A stretch of DNA of 64,000 nt, from assembly GCF_000764305.2 (NCBI RefSeq), contig NW_025938122.1:20630-84629 (forward strand), written 5' to 3'. The notes under the pieces were generated by a model. That model had not been told where the DNA came from, ran no database searches, and was given only the letters and a program-made list of their open reading frames with translations. Each line of letters opens with the position of its first letter. The first letter of the stretch is position 1. This document shows, one piece after another, positions 1 to 12,262 of this stretch. Source of the stretch: Hyalella azteca. Taxonomy: Eukaryota; Arthropoda; Malacostraca; Amphipoda; Hyalellidae. The position numbers and the translations under genes were made by a program.

Positions 1-227
1 GTGATTTTCATGATTGCAGTCATCAAAGTTCTAATATGCACGATTTAAAAAAAAGTACCAACCATGATTAAGCGTAATGATGAAAGAATAAGCTTCAATT
101 TACGCTGACCGTAATCGCATTGATTTTTTATATAGTACTGAGTTTCTTGCTTACTATCAATTCTACGTATACGAAGATCGACATAGATTTGAAATTTTAG
201 ATGAATGTCTAAAATTTTTCCCCGTAC

Positions 228-407
228 AGTGCCAGATGCCAGCAAGGAATTACATGTCGTAGCCTTTGACCCTGCAGATCCTGACCTGAACCTCAGACAG
301 TAATTACTCCCAGGACTGATGGGATCGCTCGCCTTCCTCACCGCAAATTCCAGGTTCTTTTCTTTGATGTTGTGAACGCTTTTCCCGAAATGAAGTGCGG
401 ATATCGC
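228..407 (-). CDS. Candidate internal exon, strand uncertain
   Basis: On the minus strand this is exactly 180 bases (60 codons) with no stop, entered by an AG (TCTTGACAG) and left at a GT (ACT|GTACGG). It is serine- and glycine-rich in the middle and includes NYCLRFRSGSAGSKATTC. The copy at 21015-21194 differs at only two bases, far fewer than the flanks, but both changes alter the residue (S to R, G to D). A rival reading on the plus strand has a CCCCGTACAG acceptor ending at 229, then 23 codons (PDASKELHVVAFDPADPDL and so on) to a TAA at 301-303. I recognise neither product. The strong match extends rightward to about 505, so recent gene conversion could also explain it. Confidence 0.25.
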
Positions 408-472
408 CTGTCAAGATAGCGCACAATGGGGATAAAATGCAGCGAGATTGCTTCAATAATTGTCTCGAGGTA

Positions 473-620
473 TACACGGAGAACGAGGCATGTTCGTTTT
501 AATTGGCATCTCGCAGGGAAATAATAGAAAACAAGCGTTCAATGATTTTTTGCCTCACATAATGAAGCAAATATGTTCAATTTCGCTTACTTATTCCGTA
601 ACAAATGAACTCCAAACTGT
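473..620. repeat. Dispersed module, copy 1 of 4
   Basis: This stretch begins at CTCGAGGTATACACGGAGAA and runs through GAACGAGGCATGTTCGT. It recurs at 2212-2350, 21251-21400 and 21688-21790, so each duplication unit carries it twice. Copies differ by a TA insertion in the first motif and by scattered substitutions. No frame stays open in all four, and no terminal repeats are visible. It may be an old mobile-element fragment or an internal duplication. Confidence 0.6.
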
Positions 621-1397
621 GTGCAAATCGGATACGTTCTTCAGTTCTTCCTCTTTTCACGGTCATTTGTATTCTCACATAGCCTCTATGATTGCATATA
701 TGCATATATAGGATTCTATAGTAGCTGAAAACCATAAAATTACATTTGTTTGAAGAAAACCTACAATGCACTGGACTATCGTAAATGAGATTCGCAACAT
801 TCCTAAATTCTCGTTTCCTAAGTCCTAGTTACTCGCATGACCATCGCTGTGTGAATTCGTGCTTTTCCTACTAGGAAAAATAAACTCTAAAGCTTCTACC
901 ACATATAAGCTAAGACATAAAATACGCCAGTCGAAAAATTACTAAATTAATTCACAAATTAATGCTCATTCGTTCGCAAATTCAAATTAGTCATGATGTA
1001 ATGTAATGCTGAAAAACTCGTGCTTTACTTTCCTCTCTCCATCAATCAAAAATTAATTATAGGTAAAACATATAAAAGTGCTTGAGGCATGGCTGGTTTC
1101 TTGGATCTTGGAAGTCTCGGCCTTCCTTCGATGTTTGTCTAAAGAGTCTACAGCGTTGAAAAAACCTTAGCGTCAGGAACCGAGAAGCTTCACCTGAGTC
1201 GAACGGTAATTTTTCCTCCATAAGATCAGACGGTTATATGCAAATGAGAACGCACCCACAGTTCCTTCATCGTTTTCTTTCCCATCATGCATGACTTTCG
1301 CGGTTTGTTTGCATTGCTCAAATATTCGAAGAAAATACATTGGAATAGACATATAACTTGATAACAGCTCCCGGAACAATTTGTTTTATAATTGATA

Positions 1398-1609
1398 CAC
1401 TGTTAGAAAAAACGGCGAAGAAACGGTCCCACTGGCGTTCTAGTGGTTGGTTGCCCCGTGAAAATAAACGGTTTCGCCGTTTTTATCAGATGTTTCACGG
1501 ATTTCAAGTGTTAAATTAGAATAAAAACGGCGACACGGTGTTTCTTTTCACGTGCCGACCGGCCACTGAAACGCCGGTAATGCCGTTAACGGTAATTTTT
1601 CTAACAGTG
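1398..1609. mobile_element. 212-bp MITE with TA target duplication
   Basis: The element begins CACTGTTAGAAAAA and ends with the inverted TTTTTCTAACAGTG, and both ends are flanked by TA. The perfect terminal inverted repeat is about 14 bp. It has no coding capacity. TA duplication and size fit a non-autonomous Tc1/mariner-like element by inference. The interior is GC-richer than its surroundings and carries CGGCCACTGAAACGCCGGTA, which is closely matched at 56494-56552. The element lies in the part missing from unit II. Confidence 0.75.
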
Positions 1610-2211
1610 TATATGACAAATCTTTTAGTTATAAAATGTAAGTTATTATAAAATAGAATCGCTGAAATGTAAAAAATGCCTCATAAACTTACTAAAAACT
1701 GGCCAGTTACTAAAGTAGGTGTTTCTACTCTTACATAAGAAAATTCGACGTAAACATGGCATCATTTCAACCTAAATGCAGACTTGAAGACAAAACGAAC
1801 CAACATAAACAGTTCAACAACATATTTTGATAAGGATGAGCGGAATACAAGTTTTTGAAGCTTTACGTAGATGATATCCTCATCTGTCGATCACTACTCT
1901 TCATAAAAATGTCTGTCAGTGTTTCATGCCTCAGTCCTGAATTCACTACCATATATCAATCAGTTAACAATAAATAAGGACTGAAATCTCCACTTACAAT
2001 GATCTCCTCAGTTTTCAAAGGCGGCACATGAGACATATCGCCTCTTCATGATTACATTGAAATGCAGGAGATTACGATGACGCTTTATTGCTTTATTTAT
2101 TATTGATGACGCTTTATATTGATGACGCTTGCGCTCTATATAGGATGTCTTTGTGCAGATGTTCACTGTGAAACTTAGATAAGATTCGAGTTCGCATACC
2201 TGAGACTTAGC

Positions 2212-2350
2212 TCGAGGTATACACGGAGAACGAGGCATGTTCGTATTAATTGGAATCTCGTAGGAAAATAATAGAAAACAAGCGTTCGATGATTTTTTTC
2301 CTTGCATAATCAAGCAAATAGGTACAATTTTACTCACGCATTCCATAACA
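2212..2350. repeat. Dispersed module, copy 2 of 4
   Basis: This is the second copy of the CTCGAGGTATACACGGAG module first seen at 473. It is more diverged, with GTATTAATTGGAATCTCGTA in place of GTTTTAATTGGCATCTCGCA. No conserved reading frame runs through it. Confidence 0.6.
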
Positions 2351-3178
2351 AATCAACACTAAATTGTGTGCGAATCGGATACGTTCTTTAATTCTTCTAT
2401 TTCCGGAAGAAATAAACCAGATATTGTGGACATAAATTGAATATTCTTACATTCGAAACGTCGTTAATATATTATTCTTACTTGCTAAACCTGCATTTTA
2501 ATCTACCAAGTCAACCAATGAAACGAGAACTCCAAGTCAACCAATGATAGTTTGAAATGTTTCTCGTAAAACATTGCATGGTCCTTCTCCTGAAGGAACT
2601 TCAGGGAAGAGACATTGACATGGAAAGACCGATTTACGGTTTGCACGAGATGAACGTCCTAGTTATTTCCTAGAATAATAAACCGAATAACAAAAGAGTG
2701 TAAATTCAACAATCAATCCATGAATAAAATGAATAAATAGCGATGTTTTAGTTCAAAACACGTGAACAATCCCCTGTCTTGATGATGAACGAATTCCGGA
2801 AAGTTCAACTATATTCTCAGGGAAATTGACAAGAAGTTGTCCGAAGTACGATGCTCTTATACCTTACTGTGGGATAACTTGACCCAGGTTGGGAAGTGTA
2901 CGGTATTGTTTCACTATATGGACAATATGAATCACTTATTTTTCGGTGTGTTAGCTTGTTTCTCCTAGTTTTGATTCCAGCATCGTAGCATTGCGCATAT
3001 TATCCTATTGTTTAAATATCGTAAATCAAATTGGTAACGGATTAATTTTTAAATTGAGTGTAAATTGCGCCGTGTGCAGGTAACCTACATTAAATCGAAA
3101 TTGAACAGCGAAGTCGTTACAAAATTTCTGTTCTGTTTAGGAAAGATGATATCCACGCACTGCATGCGTTTTTTCGAT

Positions 3179-3270
3179 ATTCCTATCCGTTTATGGAAAA
3201 GATTCCTATCCGTTTATGGAAAAGATTCCTATCCGTTTATGGAAAAGATTGCTATCCGTTTATGGAAAAG
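3179..3270 (+). repeat. 23-bp VNTR, four units
   Basis: Four head-to-tail copies of a 23-bp unit (ATTCCTATCCGTTTATGGAA then AAG). The last unit carries a G in place of the first C. The array ends immediately before the exon-like island at 3274. Seven units sit before the equivalent island at 15812-15972, and none before the third copy at 24513. Because 23 is not a multiple of three, successive units shift frame. Confidence 0.95.
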
Positions 3271-3273
3271 ATT

Positions 3274-3351
3274 GCCAACGTGATGAATAGCGAGCTAAAA
3301 TCGAGGCAGGTGCAGGCCTCTGTAGATCAGGCAAACCGAAGCGGACGTTGA
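3274..3351 (+). CDS. Candidate terminal exon, copy A
   Basis: An open frame of 25 codons encodes ANVMNSELKSRQVQASVDQA and then NRSGR, followed by TGA at 3349-3351. An AATAAA lies at 3423-3428, 72 bases past the stop, as expected for a last coding exon with a short 3' UTR. Copies at 15976-16053 and 24517-24594 encode the same peptide. Among the three copies the only changes within this frame downstream of its first codon are two synonymous third-position changes (valine, alanine) and one E-to-G, found here. No good acceptor is visible because the VNTR abuts the island, so this copy may be broken. The product is not recognised. Confidence 0.35.
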   Translation, partial: ANVMNSELKSRQVQASVDQANRSGR

Positions 3352-3422
3352 ACATAGATTGATTACCTGAAGTTATGCTGCTTCTGAATTTCTGATGTTG
3401 AATTGATGGTATATCTAATGAA

Positions 3423-3428
3423 AATAAA
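3423..3428 (+). promoter_or_regulatory. Polyadenylation signal AATAAA, copy A
   Basis: Canonical AATAAA, followed by a T-rich stretch (GTTTTGGTCCATATTTTT). It lies 72 bases after the TGA of the candidate terminal exon. It is conserved in all three copies (3423, 16123, 24664), which supports a real 3' end on the plus strand. Confidence 0.45.
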
Positions 3429-3526
3429 GTTTTGGTCCATATTTTTCCTCACGAAATTTTCCCTCATTATTTGCGTGAATGAAAATATGGACCCCTCATT
3501 TCCCTCATTATCCTATATTTTCCCTC

Positions 3527-3670
3527 ATTATTCACGACGACCGCCCGCAAATTGCTAGTAAGGATATAATTGTCAAATTATTCTGTTCGTTGTCACTGTT
3601 ATAATATTCCTTCAGAATAATATGGCAATTATATCACTACTCGCAATTTGCGTGCGTCGTCGTGAATAAT
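3527..3670. mobile_element. Foldback MITE, about 144 bp, copy A
   Basis: Nearly the whole element is one imperfect palindrome. The left arm starts ATTATTCACGACGACCGCCC, the right arm ends GTGCGTCGTCGTGAATAAT, and the arms of about 58 bases also pair through the GATATAATTG and CAATTATATC segments. It encodes nothing. The same element is present at the equivalent place in the other two copies (16218-16362, 24767-24908), so it inserted before the duplications. Several TTTCCCTCATTA repeats lie just upstream. Confidence 0.75.
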
Positions 3671-6004
3671 CTTGAAGGCCATTTTGGACGCTCTAACACG
3701 GAAAGCCACTAATTGGACATGGCCGATTAATTGGTATTGAGTCTCAATTCTTACTTTTATTATTCATTCTAACTCGTTCACTCATTAGCTTGCAACAAAG
3801 GAGGCACTCTCGTTAGCATCGACGAGCATCCGTAGCCTGATTAATTTCTTTCAAGCAGGCAGCGGTTGGTCTGGATCATTAATTGACGAACTCTGAGTCT
3901 TCAGGGCAGAGGCTAACTGAATTCATTTAATCTCTGATTTAAAACTTATTTTCATGCTAAATACTTCGATGAACCATCGAGAAGGATGCTGAATTTTAGC
4001 CATTTGTTGTAATTAGTAAGCACGAATAACGGACTAGTGAGTTAAGGGGATAACGTCAATGAAACTTCGAAAGAAATATTGCCAATTTTGGTGATTTTTT
4101 CTTGCCAGAAATCAAATTTTTCGTAAATTTCAGTGTGTTGTAAGAATGTAACATAAAATATTTTTTGAAGAATTCGTGAAGTTTCTTGCACCGAAAGTCG
4201 TGGGCAGCCGACAAAGTGCATGGAAATTTTCAGCGAAGTGTTTAGTGAAATTTTATAACCTCGAAATTTTTGTGCCTTGTGAGTCTTTGAATTCTACCAA
4301 ACATTTAAGCCTTTATACTGCCAGTGTAATTATTTCGATCGGCCACGGAAGGAAGACCAAGTCTATTTACAATACGCTGTTCTTGAGGTGCACAATACGT
4401 AAAGAGTCCAATATAAGTAGGGAATGATTATACTAGGAAATCGTAAACAAACATTAAAGTCTAAGCATTTTTTAATAAGGTGGGCCAATAAATTTCCATT
4501 CACGCATCAGCTTTGCGACTCCATTAATTACTGCATGACTGAAATGAAAGCCGCAGGACTTGCAACGTTTCGCACGTACGACGTATACCTTTTTACGGCT
4601 AACTTTAGGAGTTATCGTTAGTTCTCTGACTGGTGAAGACTAGGAATATTTGTCAACTAACTTACTAGCTGAAGTAGCAGTAGATTTTGACCGCCGGCCT
4701 TTAGTGGCAGTAAAATATGGAGGTAGAGCTTTTCTTTCCGTTACTGTCGTCATTCCTGCAACTTTTTTGCTGCTGCTATCATTCCTGTCACTATAGCGTG
4801 GTCATAATTTCCTGCCACTCCCGCTGTTACTGCTTTAATTTCCCGCCACTGCCGCTGTTAGTTTCTGCTCACATTCATGACGTCGCTCTAATTGCTTCTG
4901 CTCTAATTCATGCCAGCTTAAATCAATTGAATATCGCGATGTGCACGACGTTATGGCAGTAGGCGTGTTGTTGTAGTTTAATATCATAGCATCTCAAAAA
5001 TGCTTATGTCAGTCAAACTCGTATTTTTATTTAAAAATTTTAAGTTCTTAATAAAGATCTAATTTTTGCAAGACTGTGATTCGTGTTGCGGTAAGATTCC
5101 ATTTACATCCATTCCCTTCAATATAGTATTAGGAATTAAAAAAAAAGATGAAGTGAATTGAATATTCTTTGACAATTTCAAGGGAAAATAAGCAAGATTA
5201 ATTTACCAAAATAATTTATTATGAAAGAGTATCCTGGATATTTCATGAATGTTGTTTTTCGCTGAAACAATATGCGTGCTCATGTCATTAACTGGATGAC
5301 TTGTGTCTACAACCTGTGGATTCAAAGATGCTAGGAAAATTATTTAATTTCCTGTTTTAACTTAAACGGTTCCTAGATTCAGAAATGTTATATTTAATCC
5401 GAAATTAAGTTTGTTACGTTAATGAATAGGGTCTGTTTTTCATGAGGGTATTGTTTACTAAAGGATCAAAATTAAATCACAGTTCTATGTGTCGCAGGTA
5501 AGATTTCTAGCACGTCGCTTAGCTAGCCATGAAAAATTCTAGCAAATTTCGTTAATTAAGTATTATTTCTTGGAGAAACCAAAAATATACAACAGAATTC
5601 TACAGCAAGAAACGATTCACACATAAGTTCTGTGCATACGTAGCTACATTAACCCATCAAATTAACGTGGGAAGGAAGATTATTTGACCCTGTGTCCAGT
5701 ATAATAAGATTAAAAATAAATCAAGGCCTTGTATTAAAGGACAATTTGAAAATCCCTTTCGCTATATTCTGAAAATTTTCGCAGTTTTCTGCTCTAAAGT
5801 TTCAATAATCAGCACACGAGCTGCTCTGGGCTAATACTTTCGAAAAAAAGTTAAGAGATCGTAAGTTCATCAGACAATCAGTGACGGCCTTTCAAGCAAA
5901 ATCCACCAATCATAGACACGAAGTCTATGTCATATCCACCAATCATAGACACACGTATATACGTTCACTTAGCGAGTTGAAAGTATGGCCCCAGGTTTGC
6001 ATGT
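3671..6004. other. Triplicated AT-rich DNA without a gene
   Basis: This stretch has matches in the copies at 16363-19385 and 24909-27129. A reverse-strand frame opposite 4480-4740 looks protein-like in the middle copy (17373-17786), but here it has an in-frame TAG and in the third copy it is shifted, so it is not maintained. A 19-25 bp local duplication (CATATCCACCAATCATAGAC) lies at 5931-5952. It is most simply intron or intergenic sequence. Confidence 0.6.
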
Positions 6005-6190
6005 CTGACGCAGCGATGCCTAACTTTACACTACGGCTGAGTGCCTAATTTATACAGCACATCAAGTGAACTAAGATAATAGGAATTAATACGAGACAAG
6101 AAGTATAAACTTCGCCACTTGTCTCGCATGGAGCATCTTACTTTCATGGCTGAATGGTAGCCTTGCATCTATGTAGACTATGGCAAGTAT
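6005..6190. other. Highly conserved hairpin-bearing block, copy A
   Basis: This block is nearly identical in three copies (here, 19386-19560, 27130-27310), while the flanks are visibly more diverged. It contains a hairpin at 6092-6126 with outer arms CGAGACAAG and CTTGTCTCG and inner arms AAGT and ACTT around ATAA. All three copies keep the hairpin perfectly. No long frame crosses it on either strand. It could be a structured RNA, a regulatory element or an untranslated exon, and the sequence does not decide between these. Confidence 0.35.
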
Positions 6191-8238
6191 CGGGGTAGAA
6201 AATTACCTCTGAGCACTTTGTTTTATATTATACCTACAATGATCTTAGATGTCCATTTTATAGACGTTCATAATATAATATACGCATTGAATTTAATTAG
6301 GTTCGTGAATTTTTTGTGTTTTAATTTAGACAGTATCTAGAATACAGGCGGTGGATTGATGTTAGAAAAAAAAATATCTTCATCAATCAGAAATTAACTC
6401 TGCGATTGACTTTTTAGTGAATTTATCCTGGAAAACTTTTCAGTGGTACATAGATGTGTCTCTTCAAAGATGGCGGTATCCATCAAACCTTATTTTATTT
6501 AGCGCAAAACCTCATCATTGCGAGTTCAACCAACCACGTTGCTTATGTTTTTAAGCCACAAGATTTTTAATTGCCTTCTATATTGCATGTTAAATTGCAT
6601 TCGTGTTTTTCAGTAGACTCAGAGGAATTTTTCGCTCAATTTATTGTTCTTGGCAATCCTGTGGGCTTGAAAAATATTCAAGAATGATTAAATATAAATG
6701 TGATCGCACATTTTACTAATAAGAACTTGAATCATGATGAGCAGGACTTGTCTGCATTATTATGGTTTGAAAATTTAATAGGGTCTGCGCATACAGGGAC
6801 ATTAGGTCGAATTTACCGTGCCGAGTGTAAAATGAGTCTAAACTATAACTAATGAGTGAGTGTAACCATAGAGACCTCTACTCGTGTTCGTCTCATCATA
6901 AGTGTATGCACGCATTTTTCAAGCATTATATCTCTATAAATTTATTATATTGGTGGAATTTTTACACATTTTACATCGCACTAAAAAATATTAACCTACT
7001 ATTGTTTTCGCATCTGGACAGTTTTGCAAATTTCATAAATTTACATTGTAGAGGAGTGGAACCTGGACTGTTCTGAATGTCTTTTTAATAAATAAACCAG
7101 ACGTGTTTGCGATGTTGCCGGATTGACCCTGAAGTCCGAGTTAGTAGCCACTAATAGCCTTATTCTGTCTGAGCCACCGCAAGGAACAGGTGTGTATAAA
7201 CACTGTGTACTTTATTACCGGATATTTTATAGTAGGACCAGTGCTGATGTCTTTTATTTCATGATCTTGCAGTTTAGTACGTGAAATTGTAACTGTCCAA
7301 GTTTAGGTTTTAGGAATTCTTGTTAAGCTTTATGGTGTGTTTATGGCTTGTCCAATTTGGAAACCTAGCCATAATGTTCATCTCTCATGCAGCTATGGAC
7401 CTTCGAGGCCAATAGACTCGACTTCGATTCTCACACTTGTTGTCATCTTTCGTGTTGAATGAACTCTTAATGTTTGGTCGTCTCTGTTGCCTCGTTTGAT
7501 GACCTGCGAGAAGCGTGTAAGTTCATATTGCGAAATTGCGAAATAGGTTGTGGTCTTGAGTTACTGTCCAGTCCATAAGGGCACCGTAACAACATGACTA
7601 AGCGTCTTTTATACCAAAGTCGAATTTTGTTAATTATAACATAGGAGAACCGGTCGTCTACGAACCGAGTTTAAAATAATATTAGGAAAGCGAGGTTAGT
7701 TCTGGCAGTCAAAGAAAATATTTTCTTTTAAATTATTTCAGCCGATTTTAATATAATTATAGGTTCTCATTATTTTACAATATTAACAGAGGTAGAATTA
7801 AAAACGCATAAATATTGGGGAAAATGTGTTAGTGAATCTTTGATTATATTTGAAATCCTGTCGAATTTTGGAAAGTTACATAAGTTTTGTCTTCATATTC
7901 ATGAATGGAACGGGAGAGCCACTGTTTTTTACGGCATTTAGTGCTGTCCATGAAGTTGAAATCACTTCGATCTATCTACTTGCAAATTCTGTCATAAATC
8001 ATGACAGAACTTTCATATGATACCTGAGTAAATACCGGTCGTGTATTTATTGATAGTTGGATTCCTTTTTCGTTTCGGAAATGTCTTTTAAAATTTAAAC
8101 AGTGAAGCATTGAAACGTGTTAAATTTCCCAGATTCATGTGACACATAGTACCCCGTCACAAATTCTATTACAAATACTAGACTGCGTCGACGCCGATTT
8201 AATGCAGATGAGTTGAGATAGAGAGACTGTGAACCTTC
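6191..8238. other. Duplicated AT-rich DNA, no gene seen
   Basis: This stretch matches 27311-29418 throughout, and its left half also matches 19561-20228, where the middle copy stops. Short open frames here, for example near 6852 and its counterpart near 28022, change residues freely and shift frame between copies. I see no exon with supporting splice sites. Confidence 0.6.
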
Positions 8239-8815
8239 ACTAAGGTGCCGGCGAAGTGTCCACTATCACTGAGGTGCCGGCGAAGTGTCCACTATCACTG
8301 AGGTGCCGGCGAAGTGTCCACTATCAATGCATTCCATCGCCTCTGAACATCAAACGACCATGTCGCCCTGCCGCCTCAATTCAAAAGCGTTACTAACATA
8401 GACGATATATCAGGCTATATATATGTCCTCCTGTCCATTTAATTTTTTGGAAGAAATGGACATATTCTTCCGAACACATTCCTAATGCGCTCTACACTGA
8501 ATATTTTTATTTGTAAATTGTATTGTAATTGTATTAATATATAGACTTTCAGAATGCATGTCATACGACCGGAAAGTTTAATATTTAAAGCAGAGAGTGC
8601 CGCGAACAAACCATTAGCTCATTCTTTTCAATTCACCGAGCTCCTTAGCTTTCATTACGTCACATAGGAAAGATATCATTTTCGGCCTGAAAATTTGGGG
8701 ATTAAAATTTTACTTAGATTCATGTAGGAGCAGAAAAATTTTCCACATGCTTATTTTTGGGTAAGCGTTGCGTTTTAAACCCGTTTTCTGTGATAAATTT
8801 TAATATTATTAATAT
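8239..8815. mobile_element. Dispersed ~600-bp element with 29-bp repeats, copy 1
   Basis: The element starts with three 29-bp units (ACTGAGGTGCCGGCGAAGTG then TCCACTATC) at 8239-8325 and ends near TAATATTATTAATAT. The same roughly 600 bases occur at 17932-18530, at a place that is not equivalent in the duplication order, so this block has moved or been copied on its own. It is non-coding and has no clear terminal inverted repeats. Unit II keeps only the first 17 or so bases of the first 29-mer (near 29419-29431) and then skips to the equivalent of 9527. Confidence 0.6.
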
Positions 8816-9526
8816 TATATTGTTGACGAAGATTATTCAGCGCCATTGCTTAAACAGATATTAACTGCTGCAGCAGCGGCTGTATTCATTGCTGATGTCA
8901 CCGCGATCGTAGTTGCTATATATACAGCCCCATGATCCTAGAAATCATTAGTTTTCGTCAGTAGAAAGTATGATATCAAGATATAAAGTATGATATTAAG
9001 ATTTGAAGTATGATATCGAGATATGATATCAAGACATTGTTTCCCTACTATAAATGGCAGTTACTAATTTTACGAAAAACTTTCAATGCTGAACCATGAT
9101 TCAATTTCAACATGTTCTAATAATAATCATCATTGCTAGCGTAATATAATTGTTTTTTTTTGTGTTTCAGTGTCGCTAAACGCTAATAAGTCTTATTATG
9201 CACTCAAAGTTAATAATTTCATTTTTCATCAGCTGCTTGAATTTGTGAAGAATATCCTAAGCCGTCTTCATTCTTCAGTGATGTGATAAAGCTTTCCATA
9301 GACATCTCTTGCAGCAGCTAGGGATGAACGAAACCAACCTCTCGTCTGCTGATGCAGCAAGTCTGACTTCCCAATCTCTCCCCTCTTACAGCCTCTACTT
9401 TCGTCATCCTCCTAAAAATCCATGCAATAAATGTTCGGCACCGTTTTAATAGAGCCGCGTAATAAATGTTGGGTCGGAACTTCGTACATGAAATTTCGCT
9501 CCTATGAATCAAGTGTCGAATTCCGC
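8816..9526. other. Unit I-only stretch
   Basis: This sequence is absent from unit II, where the join is at 29431. Near 8967-9036 there are about four copies of a 19-bp motif (AAGTATGATATCAAGATAT). A strong pyrimidine tract ending in AG (CTCTCCCCTCTTACAG) precedes 9392, but no open frame of note follows it. No gene is supported. Confidence 0.5.
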
Positions 9527-12262
9527 TCAGCAACCACATGGTTAGTCGTAAATTTTTCCAGCATTTTCTAACAGAATCGTTGCATCGGCATATGCTTTTT
9601 ACTTAAATTTAGGTGCAATCTATGAAATAGAAAAAAACTGCTTATGATGTCATAATTTAGTTCCGAAGAAATTAAAATGTAATTTTTGCGACGTGTTAAT
9701 ATTGAAGGAATGTTGTCAATGAGTTATACATATCAGTTCTTTTACATTCATGTCTGCATTTTGCACACCATGTTGCCGAATGACTTCCACTGGTCAGATT
9801 AACATGTTGTCTACTAGGCAACAATTAACCTTTATGAGAATGGATATCGATAAAATTTCGAGTTTTCTTCTTATTTATGAAGAGCTGAGGAGCGTAGCGT
9901 AAAGTATACGAAAAACTGGAAAGAATCAAATTATTTTGACTGCATTGAATTTAAATGAGTGTTTTCTGGAAAGTTTCCCGTTTTAGAGTATGGGTTGCTG
10001 ATTTAGTGTGTTATTAAAATTCCACTGATTTCAGTGAAAAGAAAATTCTACTGACTTCAGTGAAAAAAATATCCACTGATTTATTTTTGAATCAGTGGAA
10101 TGAATAGGGTCAAAGAAGCCTATGCAAAATGCATGCAAAATCTGTCATAGGCGAAAAGGAAACTTATCAGTTACCTAAAACCTTGCCTTCCTCTAACTCA
10201 ATCATGGAATTCGTTGTTATTCTAGTGCACTAATTCGCACAATTATTCATATTTGTAAACTAGCAGTTATTAAATTTTCGATTAGAACAGAACAACCGAA
10301 AAACTGTCAAGAGCTTTACCTTGCGGAAATAAAACAAAATTGTATAAAAAATATAGCTAAGAAACAATAGAGCAGAATTCGAGTGGCAATAAAATAACTT
10401 AATACCTAACTGCTAATAAACGAGATATGAATTTAGCGTAACTGTTGCTAACTGAACACAAGCAAGTTGACATTATGGATACACGGTCAGGTTATTTTAA
10501 TGTCCTAGCCACGCAAATAATAAATAAATGAAGTCGCTGACTGAACTCCCAATGACGCTCAACTGGAATTGATGGAATTGAATGCCATGAAATGACAAAC
10601 TTTTTTTCAACTGAATTTCCAGCTTGGATTTTTAAACTGAAATAATTATTGACAATTGAATGTTATCATTTGACATTCTTGTGACTTAGTATTTTATAAT
10701 CTATTCTTGTGACTTATTTTAACGTACCGGTTATCACTTTTGTGTAGAGATCAAAGAGGAAGAACTGAATTTATATTGACTAACTGGTTGAATGAATTTT
10801 TAAACAATTGGTTAAAGGCATGGAAAGAGAATGACGTGGCAACTAAAATAACACCAATGCCATACAACAACTATAATAGCTGGAACTCCTTTTTTATGTA
10901 TGATTAAAGTTCAGGATTTTTGGCAGAGTTTGAACTGCTTGCGCCATTTCCATTATGCAGGTGAAAAAATTCAGATTTTCAGCCGTACTTTGGAACAATG
11001 AGCGCGATCTTAGTTAATATTATTGAATTGATAACTTACCACATCTTTTGGCTCTAACGACAAGAGTTTGGCAATTAACGTTATTCATGAAGGAAGAAAA
11101 TTATGCATCTAGACTATTATTTTAAATAGTTATGCACTTGCTAACTGGCTAACTTAGATAATTAATTATTAGACCGCTGCTCTTTGCTCTATCTTATATG
11201 ACCACATCAAATGGAGAATAGCTTGAGTGATTTTATTCTATTTCATTATAAAATACTCAACTATTTTATTGAAAAATTAATTATAATTTTGAAATTAACC
11301 ATAATTTTTCAATCATTTGAAGTTTGCATGCATGAGTACGTTTAGATTTTTGCTAGCGAATCGCTGAAATTTGAACTGCATCTAACAATTTCACACTGTT
11401 AAGTGACGAAAATACCGTATAAAAAATGGAAGTCATCACTGAAATGTTTTTGTTTTTTCTGCTCTAATGCTCCCACATGTACTTTAAAAATTTCAACAAT
11501 CTTCGGTATGATAGCTGCTCAAGAAAATAATGTAACTAATGAAAAAGCTTATTCATTTTTTCTACTTTTTAAAGTAGTAATTTGAAAGAGTTGAATTCCC
11601 CCATGCTTTAATGGTTGCCTCATGGAGGCTTCCTCATTCGTTAAATGGTTGCCGCATATAAAGCCTTCGTCATTCTGTAATAGTTGCTTTGTAAGTGGAT
11701 CTTGATTCTATAACGGTTGCGGCAAAAAATCCTATAATGCTGCTTCAAAATCGTACTGATTCTTATACTGACTGCTCTGTCGCTCTGATTAATGCACTGA
11801 CTGCACGCGTCGGTACTGAAACTTCGAAGTTTTGTTCATTTTTAACGTCAATGATGTAAATGTTGGTCTAATATGATTTCCCTTAATGATATTCAGCAAT
11901 TCTTAGGAATCTCTAAACATTCTGAGAATGAATAAGATATCTGATATTGTGCGTAGCGAATGAATATTGAGGAAAGCATTAATGAGTTGACACGTGGGGC
12001 TTCATTTAATCAGCAGATGCTCATTTTTTCTCAGCTCCGATATTATTATTTGGCGCTTGTCTATCTTTTTTAGATCGTTCAACGAGAGAAAATTTCTCCT
12101 TGCTTTATCATTTAAAAATTTTCAATGCATTTTCTTTTCATGATTTGTGTTGTATTAATTGAGTGTAAAATATTTAATGCCTATTCTTCCTTGCAAATGT
12201 TCTGCGTTTTTTCGCCCATTCCACATAATAGATTTTCTTTAAATATGATTTATTGTTTTCAG
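9527..12262. other. Duplicated AT-rich DNA with a small hairpin cluster
   Basis: Colinear with 29434-32150. At 10017-10100 three related CCACTGATTTCAGTG-type motifs end in a hairpin with 10-bp arms (TCCACTGATT at 10072-10081, AATCAGTGGA at 10090-10099). No open frame is conserved between the two copies. Confidence 0.55.
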
